From: Candidatus Freyarchaeota archaeon
GTDB lineage: Archaea; Asgardarchaeota; Jordiarchaeia; Jordiarchaeales; Jordiarchaeaceae
Length of the DNA: 64,000 nucleotides
Reading direction: 5' to 3'
NCBI GenBank assembly: GCA_030587365.1
Contig: JAUQZE010000022.1
Location: 131,663-195,662, forward strand
Shown here: one piece after another, positions 1 to 9,639 of the stretch
Layout of the letters: each line of letters starts with the position of its first letter
How positions within the stretch are numbered: the first letter of the stretch is position 1
Position numbers and translations under genes: made by a program
Notes under the pieces: model-generated
Database searches by the model: none
Told to the model about the DNA's origin: nothing
The model's input: the letters and a program-made list of their open reading frames with translations, nothing else

Positions 1-102
1 TAACATTGTCCCAAAGCCGGAGTACTGTGACACACTCTCACTGTGAAATGATGCGATACTAAGATATTTGTATCAGCAGGGTAAACAATCATTTTTTTAC
101 TC

Positions 103-1005
103 TTAGACTTTAACCGTTACCAGATATTCTGAAATCCCGTAACCCTTTCCCTTTTCTCTCTTGACTTCAAACTCGGAAAAGTTTTCGTAAATGTCTGTGC
201 GGATTCCTTGTTTAGATTGGCGTGGCGGATAAACTATTCCGTAAATCTTCTTTGAATGGATTGTTTTTGACTGCCCATTTTCGTCTATCGCCAAGTACGT
301 TGACATCCGGGGTGTCTTCTGGTCTTCCTCGTACTGGGTTTCGATTTTCGTGTCTACTATTTCGATGTTGCCGTTCTTATTTGAGATGAAGCCGCTGATT
401 TCGGTTTTCTTGCCTATTGTTAGTCGTATTATGTTCATCGCGTACTCTTCAAATTGGGCTTGCATCCAGTCCCATTTTGTTATTTTGGAGTAGTCTCTTA
501 AGCCCCATGAGTGGTCCCGGTGACCATAACAATCAACCTCTATAGAGGTTCCGTCGGGGAATCTGATTGTTCCGTTTACCTTGCAGCTCTGCTCGTAATG
601 TTCCTGTTCCAGAGCGTCTTTGGCGTAGGCTTTATCGGCGTCGAAGCGAAATGGAGGAAACCTTCCATGGAACTTGAAGTCCATGTTGGCCTTCTCTGTT
701 TCTAGGAAAACGTTCCATCTCCTATTGGGGTTTACTAATTCAAAGGTTAATTTTCCGTCAGTTATATCACTCAGTTTTCCGCTTACTGCAGTAGAGTTCA
801 TGTAGCCGTCAAGTTTTCCGTTAACTAAGTAGGTTGTGAGGTAATCTGTTCTGCCGTTATTTGGGTAGGTGGATATGTAGAAAATTCCGCAGACCTTGTT
901 TTTAGCGTCCATGTAGGTAAAGTACCAGGATTCCTTCCAGTCCAATCTTGAGGGATAGTTGTGTGGATACTCCTCTGAGTCTTCTACCGTTCTCTTTACA
1001 CTCAT
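103..1005 (-). CDS. AttH/CrtC-like (DUF7064-type) protein, about 300 aa
   Basis: I see a beta-rich protein with a GHRDHSWG motif at about residues 161-168. From memory, this motif is typical of the lipocalin-like carotenoid hydratase CrtC/AttH superfamily and its DUF7064/7065 relatives. The exact reaction cannot be read from the sequence. Lipid or isoprenoid modification is a family-level guess. An ATG 90 bases further upstream is possible, but the ATG at 1005 forms an ATGA overlap with the stop of the upstream gene (1002-1004) and follows a GGTAGAG leader, so I chose it. The overlap implies translational coupling with that gene in a two-gene operon. No signal peptide or membrane segment is visible, so a cytosolic location is likely. 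Confidence 0.6.
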   Translation of the reverse strand: MSVKRTVEDSEEYPHNYPSRLDWKESWYFTYMDAKNKVCGIFYISTYPNNGRTDYLTTYLVNGKLDGYMNSTAVSGKLSDITDGKLTFELVNPNRRWNVFLETEKANMDFKFHGRFPPFRFDADKAYAKDALEQEHYEQSCKVNGTIRFPDGTSIEVDCYGHRDHSWGLRDYSKITKWDWMQAQFEEYAMNIIRLTIGKKTEISGFISNKNGNIEIVDTKIETQYEEDQKTPRMSTYLAIDENGQSKTIHSKKIYGIVYPPRQSKQGIRTDIYENFSEFEVKREKGKGYGISEYLVTVKV

Positions 1006-2174
1006 TTCTCTACCATCCAGTAGAACGTCGGATCTTTTTTCCACTCCTCCTTGGGTCGGAAGATTCGTGCCCAGGAGGGGTGCATTATTTTCCATTCACT
1101 CATTATTCGTGGAAACCATTTTTTCTTGGTTTCATCATTTACGCCTAGTTTGAATTTGTTTGTTATTCCTGCGAGGTCGGTGAAAGTGAAAAGGTATGTT
1201 GTGAAAACCTCTGCCCCTGAGAGAACCTTCATATCCTCGGGCCACTCCGCAAATTTAAGGTAGAGCTCCGTTTGAGCATCTTGTGCGAACTGGTTTAAGG
1301 CATCAAGAATATCCATTTCTACTGGTTCTATCTTGTTGCCTTTACGAGTAAACATTGCAACTTTTCGGATGTTATTCGTATAGTCTTCGGGTTTGATGAA
1401 CATTGTTCCGTAATCTGTGAAATCAACCGATTCTATTCCCTTGAGGGTTAACGCAATGGAGATGTTCGGTAACGGAGACTTTGCTTCCAGGTTTCCCCAT
1501 TCGAATTTAAGGTTGGTTCCATCCCACAGGGGGGAGAACTCTCGGAATACGAGTATCTCGTCGTCACCTATCTTGTATGGTCCCATCTCGTGTATGGAAG
1601 CTCTACACTCGCAATAGTAGAGGAACTCCGTCAGTTGTAGCTGGGCCATAGTTCTTTTTAATTTGGAAACCTTGTCTTTATCCAGCTCCACAAGATTTTC
1701 CTTTACCATATTCAGTATGGAACCCGGCAGTATGGGGATTCTGAAACCGTTATCATCAGCGAATAGAAATCCATCATAGTATGCACTGGCCATTCTCTGC
1801 CAGAAATCGAGTATGAAGTTAACCTCCTTCCTCCTCTCCTCCGGCTCATTCTCAGGTCCTCCCAGATCATAGAGTGTCTGCATTCTTCCCAGCATGTACA
1901 ATCCTATAAAAGCCCACATGCCCAGAGCGTTTGGTATCATTGCCAGGGTCTTGCATTTCCTTCCTATTTCGGCGGGGTCGATGTGCTTGGCTAGCTCCTT
2001 CATAATCTTGTACTGGTATCCGTTGTAAAGCTGGAAACAAGCCAAACCATTATAGGCGGTCACGTTAAACAGCTTTGATTCCACAAGCGTTCTTTCTGAT
2101 AGAAGTCTGGTTGAAACGTCACTAACTTTACTTATTAGCTGGTTAACTCTATCAATATTGAGATCGCTCAACAC
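1002..2174 (-). CDS. Unrecognised 390-aa protein coupled to the AttH/CrtC-like gene
   Basis: I do not recognise this protein. It is mixed alpha/beta, has no clear signal peptide and lacks a known catalytic motif. A hydrophobic stretch at about residues 83-95 (PNALGMWAFIGLYMLG) could be a buried or membrane-touching helix. A TTG further upstream (2189) gives a longer frame. However, a GGAGGGT SD lies inside that extension, six bases before a GTG at 2174, so I start there. It precedes the AttH/CrtC-like gene with an ATGA overlap, so both are probably made from one mRNA and act together. A TATA-like TTTATAAATT lies upstream near 2233-2242. Confidence is high for coding and low for function. Confidence 0.75.
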   Translation of the reverse strand: MLSDLNIDRVNQLISKVSDVSTRLLSERTLVESKLFNVTAYNGLACFQLYNGYQYKIMKELAKHIDPAEIGRKCKTLAMIPNALGMWAFIGLYMLGRMQTLYDLGGPENEPEERRKEVNFILDFWQRMASAYYDGFLFADDNGFRIPILPGSILNMVKENLVELDKDKVSKLKRTMAQLQLTEFLYYCECRASIHEMGPYKIGDDEILVFREFSPLWDGTNLKFEWGNLEAKSPLPNISIALTLKGIESVDFTDYGTMFIKPEDYTNNIRKVAMFTRKGNKIEPVEMDILDALNQFAQDAQTELYLKFAEWPEDMKVLSGAEVFTTYLFTFTDLAGITNKFKLGVNDETKKKWFPRIMSEWKIMHPSWARIFRPKEEWKKDPTFYWMVEK

Positions 2175-2353
2175 AGAAAAACCCTCCAAAAATGATGTAT
2201 TTCTGATATTTTTTATTAATTGGTTATAGTCATTTATAAATTAATTGGAAAGATTTTTTAAACACCATTTTGGTTCAATGAGTGATTTTGTGATAGAATC
2301 AGTGCGAATAAGCTGGATAATGCTTAAGTACTGGGTTTAAGGGTTGTAGAACT

Positions 2354-3952
2354 ATGCCAAGCAGAACCCTTCTCATAAATGCGCCGTATCCTTTCTCTGA
2401 GTGTCCCACAATTCCCCTGGGGCTTACTTATCTCGCCGCAGTTCTTGGGGATGGAGGATTCGAAGTGGATATACTAGACATGGTGGTCTACAAATTCTCC
2501 AGAGAAAAGATTATTGACAAAATTAGGGAGTACAAACCGGATATTGTGGGAGCTGGTTCTGTTACAATGAATTATCCTCACGCTAAACGTATACTCCAAA
2601 TCGCCAAGGCTGAGGGAGCTACAACAATTATCGGGGGTCCGCACGCCACCTTTGCGGATAAACTGGTTCTAACTGAAGCCCCGTGGATTGATATGATAGT
2701 GAGGAGAGAGGGGGAGTACACGCTTCTAGACATTGTTAAGGGTAGGGAGCTTAAGGATATCCGGGGTGTAACTTATAGAGAGGATGGGGAGATAATTAGA
2801 AATCCGGATAGAGAATTGCTGATGAATTTGGACGAGCTGCCCTTTCCCGCCCGACATTTGATTCCCTTATCCAAGTACCTTGCCTATAAAACCGGTTGCA
2901 GCATGGTTACGGGTAGGGGTTGCCCTAACAGGTGTATTTTCTGTGTGGGCCCCAAAATGACTAGTAGAAAGATGAGGTTCCGTGACCCTAAAATCTGTGT
3001 GGATGAGATGGAGGAGATTCTGGATTATGGTTTCGATGAAATAATTGTGGAAGACGACACCTTCACCGTCAATAAGAAACACGTTTTTGCAATCTGTGAC
3101 GAGATTATTAGCCGAGGGCTGAAGTTTAAGTGGAGTGCCAATGCGCGTGTCAATACCGTTACCAAAGAGATGATTGAGAAAATGTACGAAGCAGGATGCA
3201 TATTCATACAGTACGGTGTTGAAAGCGGAAACTCGAAGATTCTTAAAACGTGCAAAAAGGGGATAACTCTGGAGCAGGTACGCGAAGCGGTGAAAATCGC
3301 GAAAGAGGTGGGCATAGGAGTTCTCTCATCTTTCATAATAGGATTACCGGGAGAAACAGAAGAAACGATAAAAGAAACTATGGAGTTCGCCCAGAGTCTG
3401 GGAACCTACTACGGCTACCACGTCTTAGCACCATTCCCCGGAACAGAGGTCAGAGAACGGGCGGACGAATATAGAGTAAAAATCCTCACGGACAACTGGT
3501 TGAGATACGATGCCAACAGAGCGGTGACCGAAACAGAGGGAGCCTCAGCAGAGTACGTGAACAAAGTTGTAAGGGACTTCTACAAGGGTGTAACGGAATA
3601 CGTAAAAAACCAAGTTAAAGCCGAAAAAGCGGGAAAAGCAAGCGAAGCAGACCGTAAAGACGTAGCAATCAGAAGGAGGAGAGCCTTAGCCTGGCACCTT
3701 CTAAAGAATGATTTAATAGAGAACTATGGCAAATTCAAAGACGGGGAAAAAAGCCCCATACAAAAACTTGCAGACAACCTATACACTTTCAGGGGAATAA
3801 AAAACAATTTCACAAAAGAATACATCGATAACGAGATTAGCGAAATGGTTAAACAGAACCTACTCACTTGCACGAAAAATAACGGGATTATCTTATGGGA
3901 ATGGAAAATGCCAGAAAAACCTAATAGAGTAAGCACGGTAAAAAAGGTCTAG
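2354..3952 (+). CDS. B12-binding domain radical SAM protein
   Basis: This is a 532-aa protein of the cobalamin-binding radical SAM class. Residues 1-130 form a Rossmann-like B12-binding domain (LLINAPYP, GGPHATFAD). Residues about 180-400 form the radical SAM TIM barrel with the cluster motif C190-x3-C194-x2-C197 and a GLPGETEE segment. The C-terminal 130 residues are charged and specific to this protein. Family members perform methylations or ring rearrangements using a 4Fe-4S cluster, SAM and cobalamin. The substrate cannot be deduced. The gene stands alone, with a start at ATG 2354. A HEAT-repeat gene follows about 130 bases downstream on the same strand and may be co-transcribed. Confidence 0.88.
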   Translation: MPSRTLLINAPYPFSECPTIPLGLTYLAAVLGDGGFEVDILDMVVYKFSREKIIDKIREYKPDIVGAGSVTMNYPHAKRILQIAKAEGATTIIGGPHATFADKLVLTEAPWIDMIVRREGEYTLLDIVKGRELKDIRGVTYREDGEIIRNPDRELLMNLDELPFPARHLIPLSKYLAYKTGCSMVTGRGCPNRCIFCVGPKMTSRKMRFRDPKICVDEMEEILDYGFDEIIVEDDTFTVNKKHVFAICDEIISRGLKFKWSANARVNTVTKEMIEKMYEAGCIFIQYGVESGNSKILKTCKKGITLEQVREAVKIAKEVGIGVLSSFIIGLPGETEETIKETMEFAQSLGTYYGYHVLAPFPGTEVRERADEYRVKILTDNWLRYDANRAVTETEGASAEYVNKVVRDFYKGVTEYVKNQVKAEKAGKASEADRKDVAIRRRRALAWHLLKNDLIENYGKFKDGEKSPIQKLADNLYTFRGIKNNFTKEYIDNEISEMVKQNLLTCTKNNGIILWEWKMPEKPNRVSTVKKV

Positions 3953-4086
3953 CATTTTTTAAAAATAATTAAGCTATGTTTCTGCAAATGGGAACAAAAA
4001 ATTCGAAAAGTTCTTATTCACAAAATAAAGTAGAATATACTAAAAAGTATTACAACTTATTCTTTTTCGAAAAAGGGGAAAGGAAA

Positions 4087-4746
4087 ATGCAAGATAACGG
4101 GCTGCTTCACGTAATAAATCAACTGTCTGACAAAAATGGAAAAATCCGTGAAAGAGCAGCCGAAACTCTCGGCAGATACGCTGAGGGAGAAATCGTTGAT
4201 GATAGGGCACTTGCACCACTAATAGCACTTCTAGACGATACAAACCGCAGAGTTAGGAGAACAGCGGCATACGCACTCGGAAGATACGCGGAACAAGGAT
4301 TATTTAAAAAAGAGGCTCTAGACAAGCTGATCACACTAATGTATGACAAAAGGATAGATGTTCGCCAAAACGTCACATTCGCCCTATTAATGTACTCCTA
4401 CCAAAACTTAATGGATGAAAAGGCCCTCAAACCATTAATAAGAATGTTGGGAGAATCAGATTACCTAGCCAGCGGAGAAGCCGCCTACACACTAGCCGAA
4501 TACGCGGAACGAGGAATAGTAGATGAAACAGCAATTAAACCCCTAATCAAACTTCTCGAATCCAGCGACAAACTCACCAGAGCCAACGCAGCCTACGCCA
4601 TAGCAAAATACGCTGAGCAGGGAATAGTAAACCAAAAAGCAGTAAAAATTCTCACCAAGCTTCTGGAAGACAAAGAATACAAAGTCCGCGAAAACGCCAC
4701 AATGGCAATCAAAGAATACTCGAAACAAGGAATCTCCACAGGTTAA
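4087..4746 (+). CDS. HEAT-repeat (PBS lyase-like) protein, 219 aa
   Basis: The protein consists almost entirely of six tandem repeats of about 36 residues. Each has the form (L)-x-P-L-I-x-L-L...A-A-x-A-L-x-x-Y-A-E-x-G, so it should fold as a short alpha-solenoid. Such proteins act as protein-binding scaffolds; no catalytic motif is visible. An ATG at 3976 gives a longer reading, but the extra 37 residues are not repeat-like. The ATG at 4087 is preceded by a purine-rich GGGGAAAGG leader, so I prefer it. It follows the radical SAM gene. A role in presenting the radical SAM enzyme to a partner is possible but unproven. Confidence 0.8.
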   Translation: MQDNGLLHVINQLSDKNGKIRERAAETLGRYAEGEIVDDRALAPLIALLDDTNRRVRRTAAYALGRYAEQGLFKKEALDKLITLMYDKRIDVRQNVTFALLMYSYQNLMDEKALKPLIRMLGESDYLASGEAAYTLAEYAERGIVDETAIKPLIKLLESSDKLTRANAAYAIAKYAEQGIVNQKAVKILTKLLEDKEYKVRENATMAIKEYSKQGISTG

Positions 4747-4941
4747 CAGGAAAGTGCAAACTTAAGGGATTACGACTTGTTAAGCCGAGTGTCTTGAAAA
4801 AAGTAAAATAAAAGTTAACTAAATATCTATAACTTATTTTATATTAATAAGAAAAATAAAATTTTTATCATATAAAAGAGAAAACTTTATTATCAAGAAA
4901 AATTAAAAACATAATCAAAACTATGAAGGAGGAAAGAGAGA

Positions 4942-7452
4942 CTGCAAAGGAAAAAAATCTTAGGAGTTACTTTAGCCGCTCTCTTTATCACTCTTCTAGT
5001 AGTTACCGGATACGGCTTAGCCACAAGCGGAGCTAATGGTTATTCAGGTATCCTTGCTTTTCCGGCGAATTCCGCTCAGGGGACTCAAATCAAGTCGGGT
5101 GGAGAGACCGTAACGATCATCAGAGACATATACGGTATTCCCCACATCAACGCGAGTACCCAGCAGGGTGCCTTCTTCGGTCACGGCCACGCTCAGGCCG
5201 AGGACGGAATCGAACTACTAATGTTAAACCTTCTCACCGCTACAGGCACCCTATCTAAAACTTTTGGACCCTACGCGAAAAATAACACTTTGGAGCCGGG
5301 TTACAAGTTTAAAGTCCAAACCCTTTCAAACGGTGAGTGTGACGGGCTGATAAGGCAGTCAAAGATAGCTGTGAGCGACTCGGATTACATGAAGATAAAT
5401 GAAACCATGAGAGAAATAATGATTGAACCGTTTGCCGCAGGAATTAACTATTATATCTACACACACTGGAATACACTACCCTCATGGATAAAGGAAAACG
5501 CCCCAATAAAAGGAACACACATAGCCTCAATGGGGGCACTCATAAACTTTCTATTCTCAAACGAAGTAATTAGCGACTGGTTAGACGCAGCGGATGAAAT
5601 TAAAAAAATAGGAGTTATGTCATACCTTGACAAGTACCAGAGTGCGAGTGGACCCCATACACTCTCCATGGACACTCTTTCCGATTCAGATAAGGGAAGT
5701 AACGAGTGGACAGTCTATGGTACTCTTTCAGACACAACATATCCCATGTTAGGTACTAATCCTCACCTAGAATGGGATGGAGTAACACAATGGCATATGG
5801 CACACCTAATGGCTCCCGCCCAAGGTACACTGCCTCCACTAAATATTTACGGGGTCATATTCTATGGACTGCCTTTCATAGGAATAGGGCACAACGATTA
5901 CCTTTCTTGGATGTCGACGGTAAATCAGCCAGACCTTGGCGATGTATGGATAGAGCAACTTAGTACGGACAACACCATGTACAAATACAAGGGGATGTGG
6001 GTTCCTCTAAGGCAAGAAACCATTAATTTACCGATAAAGGTTCCTGGCATCGGTATAGTAATTAATATACCATTAACGACCTACTACACTCATCATGGAG
6101 TCCTATTAACTATTAACGCTACTGATCACTGGGCGTTAGCGGTGAACTATTCTTCGAGCCAGAACGTTATCGGTTTTGAACAGTTTTACTTAATGGATAC
6201 TGCGCAAAACGTTAACCAGTTTAAGAACGCTTTGGCAATGCTTGGAGTAGCGATGTTCAACTACATGGTAGCCAGCGTATACAATGAAACCTTCTATGTT
6301 TGGAACGCGATATGCCCGGTACGGAACGATATATACAATTGGAGCGCAGCTGTACCGGGATGGGAGAGCAGCACCGACTGGGGAGGTCCTATACCCTTCG
6401 CCAGTTTACCGCAGCAAAATGGTTCAGATACGGGATGGATGCAGAACTGCAACATTCCATGCTGGAATATCACTACACAGCCAAACGACATAACCATAGC
6501 TAACGACACAAAGCCATTCCCACGGTATCTAGTAAACTGGTATAATTACACTTCAGGTGCATACGTGGGGATGAGTAACCACACCAGAGGATACAACATG
6601 TTCAAAATATTAGAAGGAACCACCTCAGTCAGTATTAATGATATGCTGGGGATTATGACTAACAGTTCGGTTTATTATCTAGCAACCGATTACATAGACC
6701 TGCTGCCTGATAGTGTCCCCGGTCCAGAAAATGTGAATCTTAGCGCTGCGATAACTGATCTAAAAGGCTGGAATAAATACGCTACTAATCAAACAGCTAT
6801 GACCATATTCCAACTCTGGACTCAGAATACGGATGTCCCAGATGACCAGTCTCATGCTGTTAGTACTTTAAACGATACCGTCAACTATATGTTGGCAACA
6901 TATGGAAATGTTAGTGTCTACTGGGGCAATGTGCATATTGTTGTTAGAGGGGATTCTATAGTTGGCTTAAATGGGACTGGCGGTGAACCTTACGGTTGCC
7001 TAAATCCTCACGACGGACTATTTGATGAGGTTACTGGATATTGGTACTGTGCTGGTGGATCATCATTTATGATGGTTACGAACCTAGAACTCGACAACGT
7101 TACGTCTTGGAGCTGTTTGCCCTACGGAAATACCAATGATCCAAATTCCACACACTTCGACGACTTGCTGAAGGACTGGTATAGTAAGGATCTGCTTCAT
7201 CCAGACTTTTTCTATATGAGTGACATCCTTGCCAACAATGAGTCAATCTATAATGTTTCGGTGTATTCTCTTGACGAGACGTTTGGATGGTTCCAGCTTC
7301 TTCTTTTGTTGCCATTAATTCCAAGTTTTGTCATACTCACAGAGACGTATCTTGCGCAGAAGGCTAGCACACATTTGATACTCCTTGGAATCGGGGGTGT
7401 TATTTTAATAGTGGCGGTGGCGGCTTTAGTAATTGCCTCTAGAAGACCGTGA
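4942..7452 (+). CDS. Penicillin acylase family Ntn-hydrolase, exported and membrane-anchored, CTG start
   Basis: This 836-aa protein of the penicillin acylase (N-terminal nucleophile amidohydrolase) family cleaves amides or acyl-homoserine-lactone-like substrates in better known members. The precursor has an N-terminal signal (QRKKILGVTLAALFITLL), then an alpha region with the RDxYGIPHI and GHGHAQAEDG blocks. The self-cleavage site is G-S253-N-E-W, where Ser253 would become the N-terminal nucleophile of the beta chain. A C-terminal hydrophobic segment (about 812-832) ends in RRP. No ATG, GTG or TTG occurs in frame between the upstream stop (4924) and 5221, which lies after conserved sequence. 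A CTG at 4942 sits exactly after an AGGAGG SD (4927-4932) and opens the signal peptide. It is probably extracytoplasmic. The substrate is unknown. Confidence 0.88.
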   Translation: MQRKKILGVTLAALFITLLVVTGYGLATSGANGYSGILAFPANSAQGTQIKSGGETVTIIRDIYGIPHINASTQQGAFFGHGHAQAEDGIELLMLNLLTATGTLSKTFGPYAKNNTLEPGYKFKVQTLSNGECDGLIRQSKIAVSDSDYMKINETMREIMIEPFAAGINYYIYTHWNTLPSWIKENAPIKGTHIASMGALINFLFSNEVISDWLDAADEIKKIGVMSYLDKYQSASGPHTLSMDTLSDSDKGSNEWTVYGTLSDTTYPMLGTNPHLEWDGVTQWHMAHLMAPAQGTLPPLNIYGVIFYGLPFIGIGHNDYLSWMSTVNQPDLGDVWIEQLSTDNTMYKYKGMWVPLRQETINLPIKVPGIGIVINIPLTTYYTHHGVLLTINATDHWALAVNYSSSQNVIGFEQFYLMDTAQNVNQFKNALAMLGVAMFNYMVASVYNETFYVWNAICPVRNDIYNWSAAVPGWESSTDWGGPIPFASLPQQNGSDTGWMQNCNIPCWNITTQPNDITIANDTKPFPRYLVNWYNYTSGAYVGMSNHTRGYNMFKILEGTTSVSINDMLGIMTNSSVYYLATDYIDLLPDSVPGPENVNLSAAITDLKGWNKYATNQTAMTIFQLWTQNTDVPDDQSHAVSTLNDTVNYMLATYGNVSVYWGNVHIVVRGDSIVGLNGTGGEPYGCLNPHDGLFDEVTGYWYCAGGSSFMMVTNLELDNVTSWSCLPYGNTNDPNSTHFDDLLKDWYSKDLLHPDFFYMSDILANNESIYNVSVYSLDETFGWFQLLLLLPLIPSFVILTETYLAQKASTHLILLGIGGVILIVAVAALVIASRRP

Positions 7453-7494
7453 TTTATCCCAAGAAAGAAATACCAGAGTAATTCCCTGAAAAGA

Positions 7495-7524
7495 GAAGGT
7501 TTAGTAAACCTTCCCCTATTTTTT
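7495..7524 (+). terminator. Hairpin plus T-run after the penicillin acylase gene
   Basis: A perfect inverted repeat, GAAGGTTT-AGT-AAACCTTC (7495-7513), is followed by a T-rich run (7519-7524). It lies 43 bases past the stop codon, between two convergent genes, so it could end transcription of the acylase gene. Archaea mostly use T-runs alone, so the hairpin may also protect the 3' end. Confidence 0.55.
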
Positions 7525-7691
7525 AATAATTAATAATTCTTTGCATCTAGTTTTTGAAAGTGGGATCGTTATATGTCTAAGATAGATGAGAAGTTAATTT
7601 TTGAGTTCTGATTGAGGACTTGCTTCTTAGAAAGTGGCATTTATAATTAATGGTGTTATTGGTAGTCGAAAAACGTGAAGAAAAAAGATAG

Positions 7692-8501
7692 TTAGTAGGT
7701 GGTTTGGTCTGTTCTGATTTTTGGGGGGTTTTGTATTAGTTCTGGTTTTTTCTCTGTAGCTTTGTTTATGGCGTCTTGTACGGCTCCTCGGATGGCGTAT
7801 CCTCCCACATGGAGTATTGTGTCGCCCAGTGTTTTGTCTACCTGCATGCTGGCTGTGCAGGGGTAGGCGTGGTGTGCTTCTGAGATTCTTTCATTAATAC
7901 CGTTTGTGCTTCTCTTTTCTATCTGTCTCATAACGTACCAGGTGCTTCCGCATGGTGCGCTTCTAATCACCTTTGTTTGTGTGATAGTGTCATTGTTTAC
8001 TGTGACTTCGACTATGGGTTTGCCGACTTTGTATCTCTTGATAAATTCATCGATGATGGTGTTGTGTCCGCTCTCTTCCAGAGTGCAGAAGGGTTTGGGA
8101 AAGGCGTGTGCTACGCCCATTCTGTTCAGTTCTTCTTCGACCTGTTTCTGTAGGCCTGGGGGACACCAGTTGGAGTCTTCTAGTGGTACTATTACGCCCT
8201 TGGCTTGCGTTTTTTCCACTAAAACGGGTATGCTTGCTAGTAAGTCTTTGTGGAGGCCTACCGCGATTATTATGTCGCATTTGGGAGGATTTTTGGGAAA
8301 GTATTTTTCGGGTTCTTCTATGAAGGTTGGTAAATTGTTGGGTGTTCTGTCTGCTCCGACTATGTCACTGGCGAAGGACCCGTATTCCAGGCGGCAGTTT
8401 CCACAAGTGTCTGCGCAGGAGGTGCAGAAGGTTGAAAAATTCATCAGGTTTCCTATAACCCGCTCCCCGAAATCATCCCCGTAAATAATGTACAGGCGCA
8501 T
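7692..8501 (-). CDS. DUF166 family protein
   Basis: A 269-aa protein of the DUF166 (COG1810) family, mostly known from archaea and anaerobes. The function is not settled, and some database entries carry a doubtful thymidylate synthase label. I see the N-terminal RLYIIYGDDFGERV block, a C26-x2-C29-x3-C33-x2-C36 cluster suited to an Fe-S or zinc site, and a later SNWCPPGLQ block. The start is the ATG at 8501. It lies six bases after an AGGAGG SD, whereas upstream ATGs at 8540 and 8507 have poor spacing. It is convergent with the acylase gene and divergent from the Lrp-type regulator, which might control it. The protein is cytosolic. Confidence 0.8.
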   Translation of the reverse strand: MRLYIIYGDDFGERVIGNLMNFSTFCTSCADTCGNCRLEYGSFASDIVGADRTPNNLPTFIEEPEKYFPKNPPKCDIIIAVGLHKDLLASIPVLVEKTQAKGVIVPLEDSNWCPPGLQKQVEEELNRMGVAHAFPKPFCTLEESGHNTIIDEFIKRYKVGKPIVEVTVNNDTITQTKVIRSAPCGSTWYVMRQIEKRSTNGINERISEAHHAYPCTASMQVDKTLGDTILHVGGYAIRGAVQDAINKATEKKPELIQNPPKIRTDQTTY

Positions 8502-8709
8502 GAACATCCTCCTACCTTTAACCTTCATTTTAATGCGCATAATAATTGTTTATTTTTAAATATTAACTGGGCTTTGATTTTGCCCACTTATAGTATTAAG
8601 AAATAATTAATAAAAATTCCTATAATAGTTTATCGTCTATTAACCATTTTCATCTATAAACTATAAAGACTTAAATAGCTCCGCGCTATAACCTCTAGGT
8701 AGTATATGA

Positions 8710-9297
8710 GTGGTGGAAATGGCGGAGCACAATCTTAAACTGGACGATAAGGACCGTGAAATATTAACGCTTCTAAGCGAAGACCCCGAGATTTCCCAGG
8801 AAAAAATTGCAAAAACCATTAACCTATCCCAACCCTCAGTGGCAGTGAGGTTAAAAAAACTGAGGGAAATGGGAGCCTTCAGCAAAGTTTGTGGAATAAA
8901 TCCCCTAAAGATGGGGCTCCACCTCGCCAAGGTCGAAGTCTCCACCAACAATATCACCAATATATTGAAAATGTTCAAAAACTGCCCATACTTCCTCAAC
9001 GCATTCACGGTATCCGGAAAGAGTAACCTCTGCCTACTATTCGTAGGTGAAGACATAGCAACTCTAGAGTCAATAGTTGAAGGCCACCTAAGACCACTAG
9101 AAGAAGTCAAAGAAATCGAATTCAACATCATAATCTCAGCGGCAAACGACCTAACCATGCCCTTCCAAATGAAAATAAAACCAGCCGACAAACAACCCTG
9201 CGGAATCGACGTCCAATGCGTAGATTGCCCAAGCTACAGCGAAAACAAATGCCTCGGATGCCCCATCATCGGCCAATACAAAGGAAAACTGTGGTAA
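8710..9297 (+). CDS. Lrp/AsnC family transcriptional regulator with C-terminal Cys cluster
   Basis: Residues about 7-60 form an Lrp-type helix-turn-helix (LDDKDREILTLLSEDP, then LSQPSVAVRLKKL). Residues about 75-155 resemble the AsnC effector domain. The tail adds five cysteines, C164, C170, C173, C181 and C184, in a pattern suited to zinc, Fe-S or thiol sensing, which ordinary Lrp proteins lack. The start is GTG 8710 after AGGTAG. ATG 8719 is an alternative that would remove three residues. It is divergent from the DUF166 gene, whose promoter shares the intergenic region, so autoregulation and control of that gene are plausible. The effector is unknown. Confidence 0.85.
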   Translation: MVEMAEHNLKLDDKDREILTLLSEDPEISQEKIAKTINLSQPSVAVRLKKLREMGAFSKVCGINPLKMGLHLAKVEVSTNNITNILKMFKNCPYFLNAFTVSGKSNLCLLFVGEDIATLESIVEGHLRPLEEVKEIEFNIIISAANDLTMPFQMKIKPADKQPCGIDVQCVDCPSYSENKCLGCPIIGQYKGKLW

Positions 9298-9639
9298 CTT
9301 ACATACTCCCAACCCCGAAAGGTTAAAGGATTCCATACTTCTATCATTGTGGTTTTAAGTGGGAAACATGTCACCGCTCGGATAACGGCTTCCATATCCC
9401 TCCCCAGACGAGAATGCTCTATTATTCTCTTTTCCCCCTTTTTGGTGTTTAAACTCAGCGCAATTAATCCCTAACCTTTTAAGGAATGGGGCATTCTTGA
9501 TCAAATCTTTGTAATCGATATCCCAACAAAGAGTTGCAAAAAGTATTTGTATATCTTTTTACACAGTCATTTGATTATCTTTAAGTACGAGTTTCTTAAT
9601 TATGATTATGAGGTTAAATTTTATTTTGGAGGTTTAAAT
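9298..9639 (+). other. Gene-free stretch upstream of acyl-CoA dehydrogenase
   Basis: About 340 bases without a supportable gene. It holds AT-rich sequence and an SD (GGAGGT at 9628-9633) for the next gene. No RNA gene or convincing repeat was found. Confidence 0.5.

Noticed and set aside
948..1263. Several plus-strand frames of 60-70 aa
   Set aside because: They are opposite the coding strand of two well-supported genes and have no SD or recognisable product.
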